Shown: positions 15,062 to 21,384 of the stretch, in pieces
Layout of the letters: each line of letters opens with the position of its first letter
Numbering within the stretch: the stretch's first letter is position 1
From: Betaproteobacteria bacterium UBA7395
Lineage (GTDB): Bacteria > Pseudomonadota > Gammaproteobacteria > Burkholderiales > Rhodocyclaceae
DNA: 21,384 nucleotides
NCBI GenBank assembly: GCA_002470165.1
Contig: DKNF01000059.1
Span: 1-21,384, forward strand
Reading direction: 5' to 3'
Notes under the pieces: model-generated
Seen by the model: only the letters and a program-made list of their open reading frames with translations
What the model was told of the DNA's origin: nothing
Databases searched by the model: none
Translations under genes and position numbers: made by a program

Positions 15062-15091
15062 TGCACTGCAACAGTGCATGCGGTTTTTTCG
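15062..15091 (+). promoter_or_regulatory. NtrC-like palindrome upstream of nrtA, possibly also the nasT terminator
   Basis: TGCACTG-CAA-CAGTGCA (15062-15078) is a perfect 17-base dyad sharing 13 of 17 positions with the NtrC consensus, centred about 112 bases before the predicted nrtA start point. The same dyad could form a seven-pair RNA hairpin, and TTTTTT follows at 15083-15089 after a few unpaired bases. It may therefore also end nasT transcription. The enhancer role is favoured by its position. Confidence 0.6.
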
Positions 15092-15125
15092 GTGTATTCC
15101 CGGTTTTCTTCTGTTTCTCCATGTT

Positions 15126-15138
15126 ATTCAATGGCTTG
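15126..15138 (+). promoter_or_regulatory. IHF-like site of the nrtA promoter
   Basis: ATTCAATGGCTTG matches WATCAANNNNTTR except for one base, and is nearly the same as the nirB site AATCAATGGTTTG. It lies 17 bases before the -24 element. Confidence 0.45.
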
Positions 15139-15155
15139 CGGGTTTTCTTCGGACC

Positions 15156-15171
15156 TGGCACGGCCGTTGCG
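15156..15171 (+). promoter_or_regulatory. Sigma-54 promoter of nrtABC
   Basis: TGGCACG-GCCG-TTGCG matches the sigma-54 consensus with exact GG-N10-GC spacing (15157-15158 and 15169-15170). The start point is predicted near 15182, just before the leader hairpins. Confidence 0.9.
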
Positions 15172-15188
15172 TTAAGGAAGGCATAGCA

Positions 15189-15228
15189 CGGTCAAAGGCG
15201 GCCGGGCACGAACCGGGTGTTCCGGTTC
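15189..15228 (+). promoter_or_regulatory. ANTAR-type tandem hairpins in the nrtA leader (candidate NasT target)
   Basis: Hairpin 1: CGGTC-AAAGGC-GGCCG (15189-15204), with a six-base loop carrying A1 and G4, the ANTAR target signature, and one G-U pair. Five bases later is hairpin 2: GAACCGG-GTGTT-CCGGTTC (15210-15228), a strong seven-pair stem whose loop does not show A1/G4. Tandem hairpins directly before a terminator are the known layout of ANTAR antitermination leaders. Confidence 0.65.
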
Positions 15229-15237
15229 CAGGACAAT

Positions 15238-15291
15238 GGCGTCCATCCTCGCTGCCCCGTGCAGCAAGGATGCGACGCCTTTTTTATTTTT
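15238..15291 (+). terminator. Leader terminator (attenuator) before nrtA
   Basis: Three stacked stem segments pair: GGCGTC with GACGCC, CATCCT with AGGATG, and GCTGC with GCAGC around CCCGT, about 17 pairs in all. They are followed by TTTTTTATTTTT. The structure ends only 20 bases before the nrtA ATG and lies downstream of the promoter, so transcription must pass it to express nrtABC. Confidence 0.93.
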
Positions 15292-15311
15292 AGCCATCTG
15301 GAGTCAACGCA

Positions 15312-16589
15312 ATGGAAGATAAAAAGCCGGCTGCCGCAGCCCAAGAATCCTCTCCTGTCTCGACCAAGCGTCGCGATTTCGTCACTGCCGCCCTGGGAGC
15401 ATCCCTCATGTCCATGGTTCCCCCCGGCGTCCGTAGCGCAGCCTGGGCTGCCGGTTCGGATGCCCCCGAAAAGAAGGAAATCCGCATTGGCTTCATCCCG
15501 CTGACCGATTGCGCCTCGGTGGTCATGGCCGCGGTCAACAAGTTCGACGAGAAGTACGGCATCAAGATCATCCCGACCAAGGAAGCTTCCTGGGCCGGCG
15601 TCCGCGACAAGCTGGTCAACGGCGAGCTGGACATGGCGCACGTGCTCTACGGCCTGATCTACGGCGTCCATCTGGGCATCGGCGGGCCGAAGAAAGACAT
15701 GGCCAACCTGATGACGCTGAACAACAACGGCCAGGCGCTGACCCTGTCCAAGGCGCTGGCCGACAAGGGCGCGACCGATGTTGCCAGCCTGGCCGCCCTG
15801 ATGAAGAGGGAACCGCGCGAATACACCTTCGCCCAGACCTTCCCGACCGGCACCCACGCCATGTGGTTGTACTACTGGCTGGCTTCCGGCGGCATCAACC
15901 CGATGAAGGACGCCAAGGCCATCGTCGTCCCGCCGCCGCAGATGGTCGCCAACATGCGCGTCGGCAACATGGACGGCTTCTGCGTCGGCGAGCCGTGGAA
16001 CCACCGCGCGATCATGGACGGTATCGGCATCACCGCGGCGACCACCCAGGATGTGTGGAAGGATCACCCGGAAAAAATCCTCGGCTGCACCGCCGAATTC
16101 GTCCAGAAGAACCCGAACACCTGTCGCGCCGTGATCATGGCCATTCTTGAAGCCAGCCGCTGGATCGATGCCAGCATCAGCAACAAGATGAAGATGGCCG
16201 AAGTCATCGCCCAGCGCGCCTATGTGAACACCAGCGTCGATGCGATCAACCAGCGCATCCTCGGCCGCTACCAGAACGGCCTGGGCAAGACCTGGGACGA
16301 TCCCAATCACATGAAGTTCTTCAACGACGGCGCGGTGAACTATCCCTACCTGTCCGACGGCATGTGGTTCCTGACCCAGCACAAGCGCTGGGGCCTGCTC
16401 AAGGATCACCCGGATTACCTCGGTGTGGCCAAGAAGATCAACCAGACCGAGCTTTACGCCCAGGCGGCTTCCAAGCTGGGCGTCAGCGTGCCGAAGAGCC
16501 CGCTGCGTTCGTCCAAGCTGATCGACGGCGTGGTCTGGGACGGTTCGAACCCGGCCAAGTACGCCGACGGTTTCAAGGTCAAGGCCTGA
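15312..16589 (+). CDS. nrtA: Nitrate ABC transporter substrate-binding protein (CmpA/NrtA family)
   Basis: This is the periplasmic nitrate (or nitrite) binding protein of an ABC importer. The 425-residue protein carries a twin-arginine signal (STKRRDFVTAALGA, Arg20-Arg21, then a hydrophobic stretch and a likely cut near AAWAAG). The mature part starts IRIGFIPLTDCASVVMA, typical of the NrtA/CmpA/SsuA-like fold, and includes WAGVRDKLVNGELDMAHVL and GYIVGEP-like DGFCVGEPWNH. ATG 15312 has CTGGAG upstream. NasS, the cytoplasmic sensor partner of NasT, is a relative of this family but lacks an export signal; the Tat signal here argues for a transport role. First gene of nrtABC. Confidence 0.9.
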   Translation: MEDKKPAAAAQESSPVSTKRRDFVTAALGASLMSMVPPGVRSAAWAAGSDAPEKKEIRIGFIPLTDCASVVMAAVNKFDEKYGIKIIPTKEASWAGVRDKLVNGELDMAHVLYGLIYGVHLGIGGPKKDMANLMTLNNNGQALTLSKALADKGATDVASLAALMKREPREYTFAQTFPTGTHAMWLYYWLASGGINPMKDAKAIVVPPPQMVANMRVGNMDGFCVGEPWNHRAIMDGIGITAATTQDVWKDHPEKILGCTAEFVQKNPNTCRAVIMAILEASRWIDASISNKMKMAEVIAQRAYVNTSVDAINQRILGRYQNGLGKTWDDPNHMKFFNDGAVNYPYLSDGMWFLTQHKRWGLLKDHPDYLGVAKKINQTELYAQAASKLGVSVPKSPLRSSKLIDGVVWDGSNPAKYADGFKVKA

Positions 16590-16608
16590 GTGAGCGAAGG
16601 AGATCGGG

Positions 16609-17547
16609 ATGAGTACCACCCTGACGATGCGCGGTGAATTTGCCGGCGAACTGCCGGCCAAGCCCGAAACAGAGACGGTGCCGGTCAAACCGGCCAAGGA
16701 AAAGACGATGGAAACACACGCCAATCCTGCAACCCAGGCGGCCGCGGTCGCTACTGCCAACCCACTCGGCGAGATGCTGTCGAATGCCATGCGGGCGGTC
16801 TTGCCGCCGGTGCTCGGGGTCTTGCTGCTGGTCGGCATCTGGTACGTGGCAACGCTCAAGGGCGGTTCCATCCCCGGACCGGTCGTCGTCTGGCAGGCCG
16901 CGGCGGAACTTTTCGCCGATCCCTTCTACAACAACGGTCCGAACGACCAGGGCATCGGCTGGAATGTGCTTGCCTCGCTCGAACGCGTCGGTCTCGGCTT
17001 CGGCCTGGCGGCGCTGGTCGGCATCCCGCTGGGCTTCATGCTCGGCCGCTTCGCCTTCCTGTCGGCGATGATCAATCCGATCATCAGCCTGCTGCGTCCG
17101 GTGTCGCCGCTGGCCTGGCTGCCGATCGGTCTGCTGGTGTTTCAGAAGGCCGATCCGGCGGCGACCTGGACCATCTTCATCTGCTCGATCTGGCCGATGA
17201 TCATGAATACCGCCCAGGGCGTGCAGCGCGTGCCGCAGGATTACCTGAACGTCGCCCGCGTGCTCGATCTGTCGGAATGGAAGGTGGTTACCAAGATCCT
17301 GTTCCCGGCCGTGCTGCCCTACATGCTCACCGGTATCCGGCTGTCGATCGGCACCGCCTGGCTGGTCATCGTTGCCGCAGAAATGCTCACCGGCGGCGTC
17401 GGCATCGGCTTCTGGGTGTGGGACGAGTGGAACAACCTCAAGGTCGAACACATCATCATCGCCATCTTTATCATCGGCATCGTCGGCCTGATCCTCGAAC
17501 AGGCGCTGATCCTGCTGGCCAAGAAGCTGACCAAAGAATCGTCCTGA
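16609..17547 (+). CDS. nrtB: Nitrate ABC transporter permease
   Basis: This is the membrane subunit of the nitrate importer. The 312-residue protein has a 60-residue polar N-terminal extension, then hydrophobic helices starting near residue 62 (VLPPVLGVLLLVGIWYVATL). The BPD-transport inner-membrane domain contains the coupling-helix (EAA-type) region around LSEWKVVTKILFPAVLPYML at about 221-240. ATG 16609 follows GAAGGAGA. An internal ATG (Met34) would shorten the extension and cannot be excluded. It is 19 bases after nrtA and 14 bases before the ATPase gene. Confidence 0.92.
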   Translation: MSTTLTMRGEFAGELPAKPETETVPVKPAKEKTMETHANPATQAAAVATANPLGEMLSNAMRAVLPPVLGVLLLVGIWYVATLKGGSIPGPVVVWQAAAELFADPFYNNGPNDQGIGWNVLASLERVGLGFGLAALVGIPLGFMLGRFAFLSAMINPIISLLRPVSPLAWLPIGLLVFQKADPAATWTIFICSIWPMIMNTAQGVQRVPQDYLNVARVLDLSEWKVVTKILFPAVLPYMLTGIRLSIGTAWLVIVAAEMLTGGVGIGFWVWDEWNNLKVEHIIIAIFIIGIVGLILEQALILLAKKLTKESS

Positions 17548-17561
17548 GCGGAGTCAAGATC

Positions 17562-18362
17562 ATGGAAAAATTCGTACAAATCGAAAACGTCGGTCAGACC
17601 TTCGACACCAAGAAGGGCAAGTTCGTCGCCCTGCGCGACATCCACCTGACCCTCAAGCAAGGCGAGTTCGTCGCGCTGATCGGCCACTCCGGCTGCGGTA
17701 AATCGACCCTGCTCAACCTGATTGCCGGCCTGACCAAGCCGACCACCGGCGTGCTGCTCTGCGACGGGCGGGAAATCGCTGGTCCCGGCCCGGAACGGGC
17801 GGTGGTCTTCCAGAACCACAGCCTGCTGCCCTGGCTGACCTGCTTCGAGAACATCTACCTGGCCGTTGAACGCGTGTTCAGCCAGAAGGAGGGCAAGGCC
17901 AAGCTCAAGGCTCGCACCCAGGCGGCGATCGAACTGGTCGGGCTGGCCCATGCTGCGCACAAGTACCCGCATGAAATCTCGGGCGGCATGAAGCAGCGCG
18001 TCGGTATCGCCCGGGCGCTGTCGATGGAGCCGAAGGTGCTGCTCATGGACGAGCCTTTCGGCGCCCTCGATGCGCTGACCCGGGCCAAGCTGCAGGACGA
18101 GTTGATGAAGATCTGCGAGAAGACGCAGGCGACCGTGGTCATGGTCACGCACGATGTCGACGAGGCGGTACTGCTCTCCGACCGCATCGTGATGATGACC
18201 AACGGCCCGGCGGCGACCATCGGCGAGATTCTGGAAGTCAATCTGCCGCGCCCGCGTGCCCGTCTGGAACTGGCGCACGACCCGGCCTACATCGATTGCC
18301 GTGCTGCCGTGCTCGAGTTCCTCTACGAGAAGCAGGCACACGTCGAGAAGCAGGCCGCCTGA
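17562..18362 (+). CDS. Nitrate ABC transporter ATP-binding protein
   Basis: This is the ATPase of the nitrate importer. The 266-residue protein has Walker A GHSGCGKST at 41-49, a Q-loop glutamine at 84 (VVFQNHSLLPWL), the signature SGGMKQR from 140, Walker B VLLMDEP at 159-165, a D-loop (GALDALT) and the H-loop histidine at 197. It is the short NrtD-like form and has no C-terminal NrtA-like domain as in cyanobacterial NrtC. It is therefore probably a homodimer, and either nrtC or nrtD might be used as its name. ATG 17562 follows GCGGAG. Last gene of the nrt operon. Confidence 0.92.
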   Translation: MEKFVQIENVGQTFDTKKGKFVALRDIHLTLKQGEFVALIGHSGCGKSTLLNLIAGLTKPTTGVLLCDGREIAGPGPERAVVFQNHSLLPWLTCFENIYLAVERVFSQKEGKAKLKARTQAAIELVGLAHAAHKYPHEISGGMKQRVGIARALSMEPKVLLMDEPFGALDALTRAKLQDELMKICEKTQATVVMVTHDVDEAVLLSDRIVMMTNGPAATIGEILEVNLPRPRARLELAHDPAYIDCRAAVLEFLYEKQAHVEKQAA

Positions 18363-18382
18363 TCAGCCTGGCTTCCCGATGG

Positions 18383-18413
18383 CGGCCCGCGGCGCAAGCC
18401 GGCGGGCCGTTTT
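18383..18413 (+). terminator. Intrinsic terminator of nrtABC
   Basis: CGGCCCGC at 18383-18390 pairs with GCGGGCCG at 18402-18409, with an inner GGC-GCAA-GCC, followed by TTTTC. The T-tail touches the stop codon of the convergent gene at 18413. Confidence 0.88.
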
Positions 18414-18682
18414 CAATGGCGCGTCGGCAGGGGATGCGTTCGTTGCAGGTGCTCGTAGGTCTGCATCAGGTCGAGCACGCGCTGGTTCTGCCCGGCCTCG
18501 AGCGCGTGCTGCATGTTCTCGATGATCATCGCGTGCAACTGGCAGACCCCTTCCGGGCTGCACACCAGCACTTCGCTGAGTTCGGCGGCAATGGCCATCG
18601 GCAGGTGTTCGTGTTCGGCGATGGCTTCGATCTCACCACGGTCGAGATCGCAATAGTCGATCAAATCTTGCATGGACAGCAT
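18413..18682 (-). CDS. Small protein of unknown function, 89 residues
   Basis: I do not recognise a named family. The predicted product begins MLSMQDLIDYCDLDRGEIEA and continues with IAEHEHLPMAIAAELSEVLV. It is acidic, mostly helical by composition, without signal peptide or membrane segment, and has three scattered cysteines (residues 11, 41 and 47) not arranged as a metal motif. It is likely to be real: GAGGAG lies five bases before the ATG, and a well-formed - strand promoter sits about 80 bases upstream. Met4 is an alternative start. It converges on nrtABC, with the stop codon at the tail of the nrt terminator. Confidence 0.72.
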   Translation of the reverse strand: MLSMQDLIDYCDLDRGEIEAIAEHEHLPMAIAAELSEVLVCSPEGVCQLHAMIIENMQHALEAGQNQRVLDLMQTYEHLQRTHPLPTRH

Positions 18683-18769
18683 AGGGACTCCTCTGGTGTC
18701 GTTTTGGCATCAGTCGGTTTGTCTTTGTTCTGTCCGCCTTGTCGTTGTTATCGGTGGAGGATTACTTCA

Positions 18770-18797
18770 TTTATAGCACGGCCGGCCGTAAAAACAA
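18770..18797 (-). promoter_or_regulatory. Sigma-70 promoter of the 89-residue protein gene
   Basis: On the - strand, TTGTTT (18792-18797), a 16-base spacer, then TGC-TATAAA (extended -10, hexamer at 18770-18775). A perfect 12-base palindrome ACGGCCGGCCGT (18778-18789) fills the spacer, where a repressor could sit. It overlaps the possible T-tail of the gene ending at 18807. Confidence 0.6.
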
Positions 18798-18806
18798 GGC
18801 TGGGCC

Positions 18807-19574
18807 TCAGAAGACGAGCGGCGCCTCGTTGCTGATGCCGGCTTCCTGCAGGCGGCTGACGGTGGGCTGCAGCTTGAGTTTGGTCCGCTGCCGCAGGGCT
18901 TCGGCGCGGCTTTCCAGCACCTCCAGGCCGACCTCGACCGGCTGGTTGCCCCGGCCAAAAACGATGGTGTTGCCGCTGGGGCTGGACGGGAAAACGTGAC
19001 AGTGACCGAGAAAAGCTTCCGCGATGCGTTCGACGCTGCGTTTGAAGCCCTTCTCGCGTAGCAGGTTGACGCAGAACAGGCCGCTGTCGCTCAGCCGGGC
19101 CTGCGCCGACTGGTAGAAGGCCGGCGTGTCGAGCATGCCGGGGCGACCACCGGCGTCGAAGCCGTCGGACAGGATCAGGTCGAAGCTGCGTTTGCCCTGC
19201 TGCAGGTAATCGGCGCCGCAGCCAATCTGCACGTCGAGGCGCAGCGGGTCGTCGGGCAGCTTGAAATACTGGCGGGCGACGAACTCGACCTGCGGATTGA
19301 TCTCGACCACGGTGATCCGGCAATCGGGGTAGTGCCGGTACAGGAACTTGGCCAGCGAGCCCGCCCCGAGCCCGATCAGCAGCGCACTGCGCGGCCAGCG
19401 CCCGGGCGGGCGCAGCAACAGCCCGGCCATCATTTCCCGGGTGTAGCCGAGTTCCAGCGACCAGGGGCGGGCGATGCGCATCGCGCCCTGTATCCAGTCC
19501 GAGCCAAAATGCAGGTAGCGGACACCGTCTTCCTCGCTGATGTCGATGGCGTGGCGGGGGGCTGAGCGCGGCAT
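18807..19574 (-). CDS. Spermidine synthase-like protein (class I SAM-dependent methyltransferase fold)
   Basis: The 255-residue protein has the Rossmann core of the spermidine synthase superfamily. The nucleotide-binding turn reads LLIGLGAGSLAKFL (about residues 65-78), followed by the acidic strand VVEINPQV and later LILSDGFDAGG. The GGGDG motif of true aminopropyltransferases is replaced by GLGAG, and the N-terminal domain is short. It is therefore a spermidine-synthase-like protein whose substrate cannot be stated. There is no signal or membrane segment. ATG at 19574 has only a weak GGAA upstream. It follows tRNA-Arg in the same direction by 24 bases and may be co-transcribed with it. A short AGGC/GCCT hairpin with TTGTTTTT follows the stop. 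Confidence 0.8.
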   Translation of the reverse strand: MPRSAPRHAIDISEEDGVRYLHFGSDWIQGAMRIARPWSLELGYTREMMAGLLLRPPGRWPRSALLIGLGAGSLAKFLYRHYPDCRITVVEINPQVEFVARQYFKLPDDPLRLDVQIGCGADYLQQGKRSFDLILSDGFDAGGRPGMLDTPAFYQSAQARLSDSGLFCVNLLREKGFKRSVERIAEAFLGHCHVFPSSPSGNTIVFGRGNQPVEVGLEVLESRAEALRQRTKLKLQPTVSRLQEAGISNEAPLVF

Positions 19575-19598
19575 GCGGGATTCCGTGGGTGGTTGGCG

Positions 19599-19673
19599 TG
19601 GCGTCCCCGAGAGGAATCGAACCTCTAATTGAGTCTTAGGAGGACCCGGTTATATCCATTTAACTACGGGGAC
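19599..19673 (-). tRNA. tRNA-Arg (anticodon CCU)
   Basis: On the - strand a complete cloverleaf folds: acceptor GTCCCCG/CGGGGAC, D arm GTTA/TAAC, anticodon stem GGGTC/GACTC with loop CTCCTAA (anticodon CCT, reading AGG), and T arm AGAGG/CCTCT with loop TTCGATT. The discriminator is G at 19602 and the CCA end is encoded (19599-19601). No direct repeat of the tRNA 3' end is seen in the window, so there is no sign of an integrated element. Confidence 0.95.
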
Positions 19674-19687
19674 GCTGAGGCGGCGGG

Positions 19688-19693
19688 ATTCTA
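19688..19693 (-). promoter_or_regulatory. Possible -10 element of the tRNA-Arg promoter
   Basis: TAGAAT on the - strand lies 14 bases before the tRNA 5' end, with a GC-rich discriminator typical of stable RNA promoters. No good -35 hexamer is seen at 17 bases, so support is limited. Confidence 0.4.
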
Positions 19694-19795
19694 CCCGCTT
19701 CACTCCGGCGCAGGGAGTGCCGGGGCGAATTGTACCGGCTGCCGGAGCCATGTGATAGATTGGCCGCCAGAATATAAAAACTGAGGAGGCATATG

Positions 19796-21384
19796 ATGTT
19801 TGGGAAATTTGCGTATCGGCCGATCGCGCAGCAGTTGATCGTGGCCATCCTGGCAGCACTGGTCGTTGTTTTCGCGCTGATGACGCTGATCGTCCAGAAG
19901 CGCGCCGACGGGGCGGCATTGAGCGTTGCCGAACACAATCTGACGCATGAGGCAAAATTGATGTCGGGCATGCTCGACGCCCTGTTCGACGCGGTTCGCG
20001 AACGCGGCACCCGGCAGTCCGATTTCTTCCAGCGTTTCCTTAACGGCAAGCTCGAGCCGGGCGAGGGCATGGTGCGTACCGGTGATGTCGACCTGCCGGT
20101 GATGCGCCTCGGGGGCGAGGTACTGAACGCCAATGATCGCGTACTGGTTGCCTTCCGCAACCTGACCGGCGACGATGCCGCCTTGCTGGTGCTGCATTCG
20201 GGCAAGGTCTACCGCCTGTCCACCTTGCTGCGCAACAAGGACGGCAAGGCCATGCACGGCGTACCGTTGCCCGAGACCGATCCGGTTGCCCGTTCGCTGA
20301 TGGCCGACAAGGATTACCAGGGGCTGGCAATCCGCGGCGGCAAATACTATTTCAGCACCGTCCGCCTGCTGCGTGATGGCAATGGCAAGGCCTGGGGCGC
20401 CTATTCGGTCCGTATCTCTCTGGAAGAAGAACTGAAGCGTATCCGGGCGCAATTCGGCAGCCTGGTGGCTGGCAAGACCGGCTATGTGTACATCGTTCGT
20501 CCGGCGGATACCAAGGGCGATGGGGAATTCGTGCTGCATCCGCGTTATCAGGAGAAGCTGATCTCCGAAACCGACCTGTCGGCTGAGGTCAAGCAATCGG
20601 TCCTCGATCTGCTGGAGAAGAAGAACGGCACTTATCGTTATCCGATGCCGGATGAAAGCGGCGCCGAGCGCGAGAAGATCGTTGTCGCCTCAACCTCGGA
20701 GGCCTGGGGATGGACGGTGGCGACCGGCAGCTGGCTGGACGAGTACCTGGAGGAAAGCCAGGCCCTGCGCAACCTGCTGATCATCGTCAGTCTGGTTGCC
20801 GCCGTGGTGCTGGCGCTGGTGGTGCTGGTGCTGGTCAATTCGCGCCTGCGCGGCCTGTCGCAGCTGGTGGCCGAAGTTTCCCGCGTCAGTGCCGGCGATT
20901 TGCGGGCGACGGTGCAGGAGGCCAATCCGGAAAGTCGCAACGAGGTGCATGTCATTGCCCACGCCTTCAATCAGATGGCCGGCAGCATGCGCAAGCTGGT
21001 CAGTGGCGCGTCGCAGACCTCCGGGCAGGTCGGCGCAGCGGCCAACGAGTTGCAGGGCGCGGCGCAACGTGCGCTGGAAAGCGCCAGCCAGGCTTCGCAG
21101 TCGGCCTCCGGCATTGCCGCGTCGGTCGAGGAACTGTCGGTCAGTATTTCGCAGGTGGCCGACAATGCCCGCCAGGCCGCGCAGATTTCCGAAGCGGCCA
21201 AGGAAGTGACCGCCAACGGCCGCCAGGTGGTCCAGCGGACCATGCAGGAACTGGAGCGGGTGGCCGACGATATCGGTGAATCGGCCCGCCTGATCGAGTC
21301 GCTGGGCGAGCGTTCGAAACAGATTTCCAGCGTGGTCGGCGTGATTCGCGAAATTGCCGAGCAGACCAACCTGCTGGCGCTCAA
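19796..21384 (+). CDS. Methyl-accepting chemotaxis protein with periplasmic Cache domain (partial, 3' end outside window)
   Basis: This is a transmembrane chemoreceptor that signals through CheW/CheA. The visible 529 residues contain TM1 (about 11-33), a periplasmic region (34-325) with the Cache pattern GKTGYVYIVRP and FVLHPRYQEK (about 226-253) followed by WGWTVATGSWLDEY, TM2 (326-347), HAMP (348-400) and the coiled-coil signalling domain. The window ends within the conserved hairpin tip EIAEQTNLLAL, so the descending half is missing. Two adjacent ATGs occur; 19796 is chosen because GAGGAGG (19783-19789) is six bases away, while 19793 would be three. It diverges from tRNA-Arg. The ligand cannot be read from the sequence; HxP-type Cache receptors often bind small organic acids. 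Confidence 0.93.
   Translation, partial: MFGKFAYRPIAQQLIVAILAALVVVFALMTLIVQKRADGAALSVAEHNLTHEAKLMSGMLDALFDAVRERGTRQSDFFQRFLNGKLEPGEGMVRTGDVDLPVMRLGGEVLNANDRVLVAFRNLTGDDAALLVLHSGKVYRLSTLLRNKDGKAMHGVPLPETDPVARSLMADKDYQGLAIRGGKYYFSTVRLLRDGNGKAWGAYSVRISLEEELKRIRAQFGSLVAGKTGYVYIVRPADTKGDGEFVLHPRYQEKLISETDLSAEVKQSVLDLLEKKNGTYRYPMPDESGAEREKIVVASTSEAWGWTVATGSWLDEYLEESQALRNLLIIVSLVAAVVLALVVLVLVNSRLRGLSQLVAEVSRVSAGDLRATVQEANPESRNEVHVIAHAFNQMAGSMRKLVSGASQTSGQVGAAANELQGAAQRALESASQASQSASGIAASVEELSVSISQVADNARQAAQISEAAKEVTANGRQVVQRTMQELERVADDIGESARLIESLGERSKQISSVVGVIREIAEQTNLLAL

Noticed and set aside
15312..16589. This gene as nasS (nitrate sensor) rather than nrtA
   Set aside because: It has a twin-arginine export signal and is followed directly by permease and ATPase genes, which fits a transporter binding protein.
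19599..19673. tRNA-Arg as an integration site of a mobile element
   Set aside because: No duplicated tRNA 3' end, integrase or atypical base composition is seen nearby.
19730..19778. Sigma-70 or sigma-28 promoter for the chemoreceptor gene
   Set aside because: TTGTAC and TATAAA occur but not at a working spacing; the TATAAA would place the start inside the ribosome binding site, and no clear sigma-28 motif is present.
1..21384. CRISPR arrays, insertion sequences, toxin-antitoxin or phage defence genes
   Set aside because: No regularly spaced repeats, transposase motifs or terminal inverted repeats were seen; nearly all coding capacity is explained by housekeeping and nitrate assimilation genes.

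Overview
The window looks like chromosomal DNA of a GC-rich betaproteobacterium, most likely of the Rhodocyclaceae (Dechloromonas/Azonexus-like). That placement is an inference from the rRNA 3' end, the gene orders dnaX-ybaB-recR and petABC-sspAB, and protein sequence style; no database was searched. All genes from 1 to about 18400 read on the + strand. I see no mobile element, CRISPR array or prophage.

Region 1 (1-3275), information processing: the 3' end of a 23S rRNA, a 5S rRNA with its terminator, the 4.5S SRP RNA with an extended -10 promoter, then dnaX, ybaB/ebfC and recR. Region 2 (3276-7180), respiration and stress: petA-petB-petC encode the cytochrome bc1 complex, followed by a hairpin terminator, then sspA-sspB and a strong intrinsic terminator.

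Region 3 (7181-18413), nitrate assimilation: three transcription units, nasA-ybiB, nirB-nirD and nrtA-nrtB-nrtC/D, with cbiX-nasT between the second and third. Nrt imports nitrate, NasA reduces it to nitrite, and NirBD reduces nitrite to ammonium. A small CbiX-type chelatase probably supplies siroheme, and NasT is an ANTAR RNA-binding antiterminator. Each of the three units has a sigma-54 promoter with exact GG-N10-GC geometry, an IHF-like site just upstream, and one or two NtrC-like dyads further upstream. This is a complete nitrogen-starvation promoter design repeated three times. The nrtA leader also carries an ANTAR-type hexaloop hairpin, a second hairpin and a full intrinsic terminator 20 nt before the start codon. 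This suggests nitrate-responsive antitermination by NasT layered on nitrogen control by NtrC. No NasS sensor gene is present beside nasT.

Region 4 (18413-21384): on the - strand, an unrecognised 89-residue protein with its own promoter, a spermidine-synthase-like methyltransferase-fold protein and tRNA-Arg(CCU). Diverging on the + strand is a Cache-domain methyl-accepting chemotaxis protein, cut by the window end at the tip of its signalling hairpin.

The most interesting material is the regulatory architecture of region 3, the position of the DNA-binding protein YbiB inside the nitrate reductase operon, and the apparently unpaired NasT. The component families are known. What may be undescribed is their combination and the departures from the usual NasT target structure.
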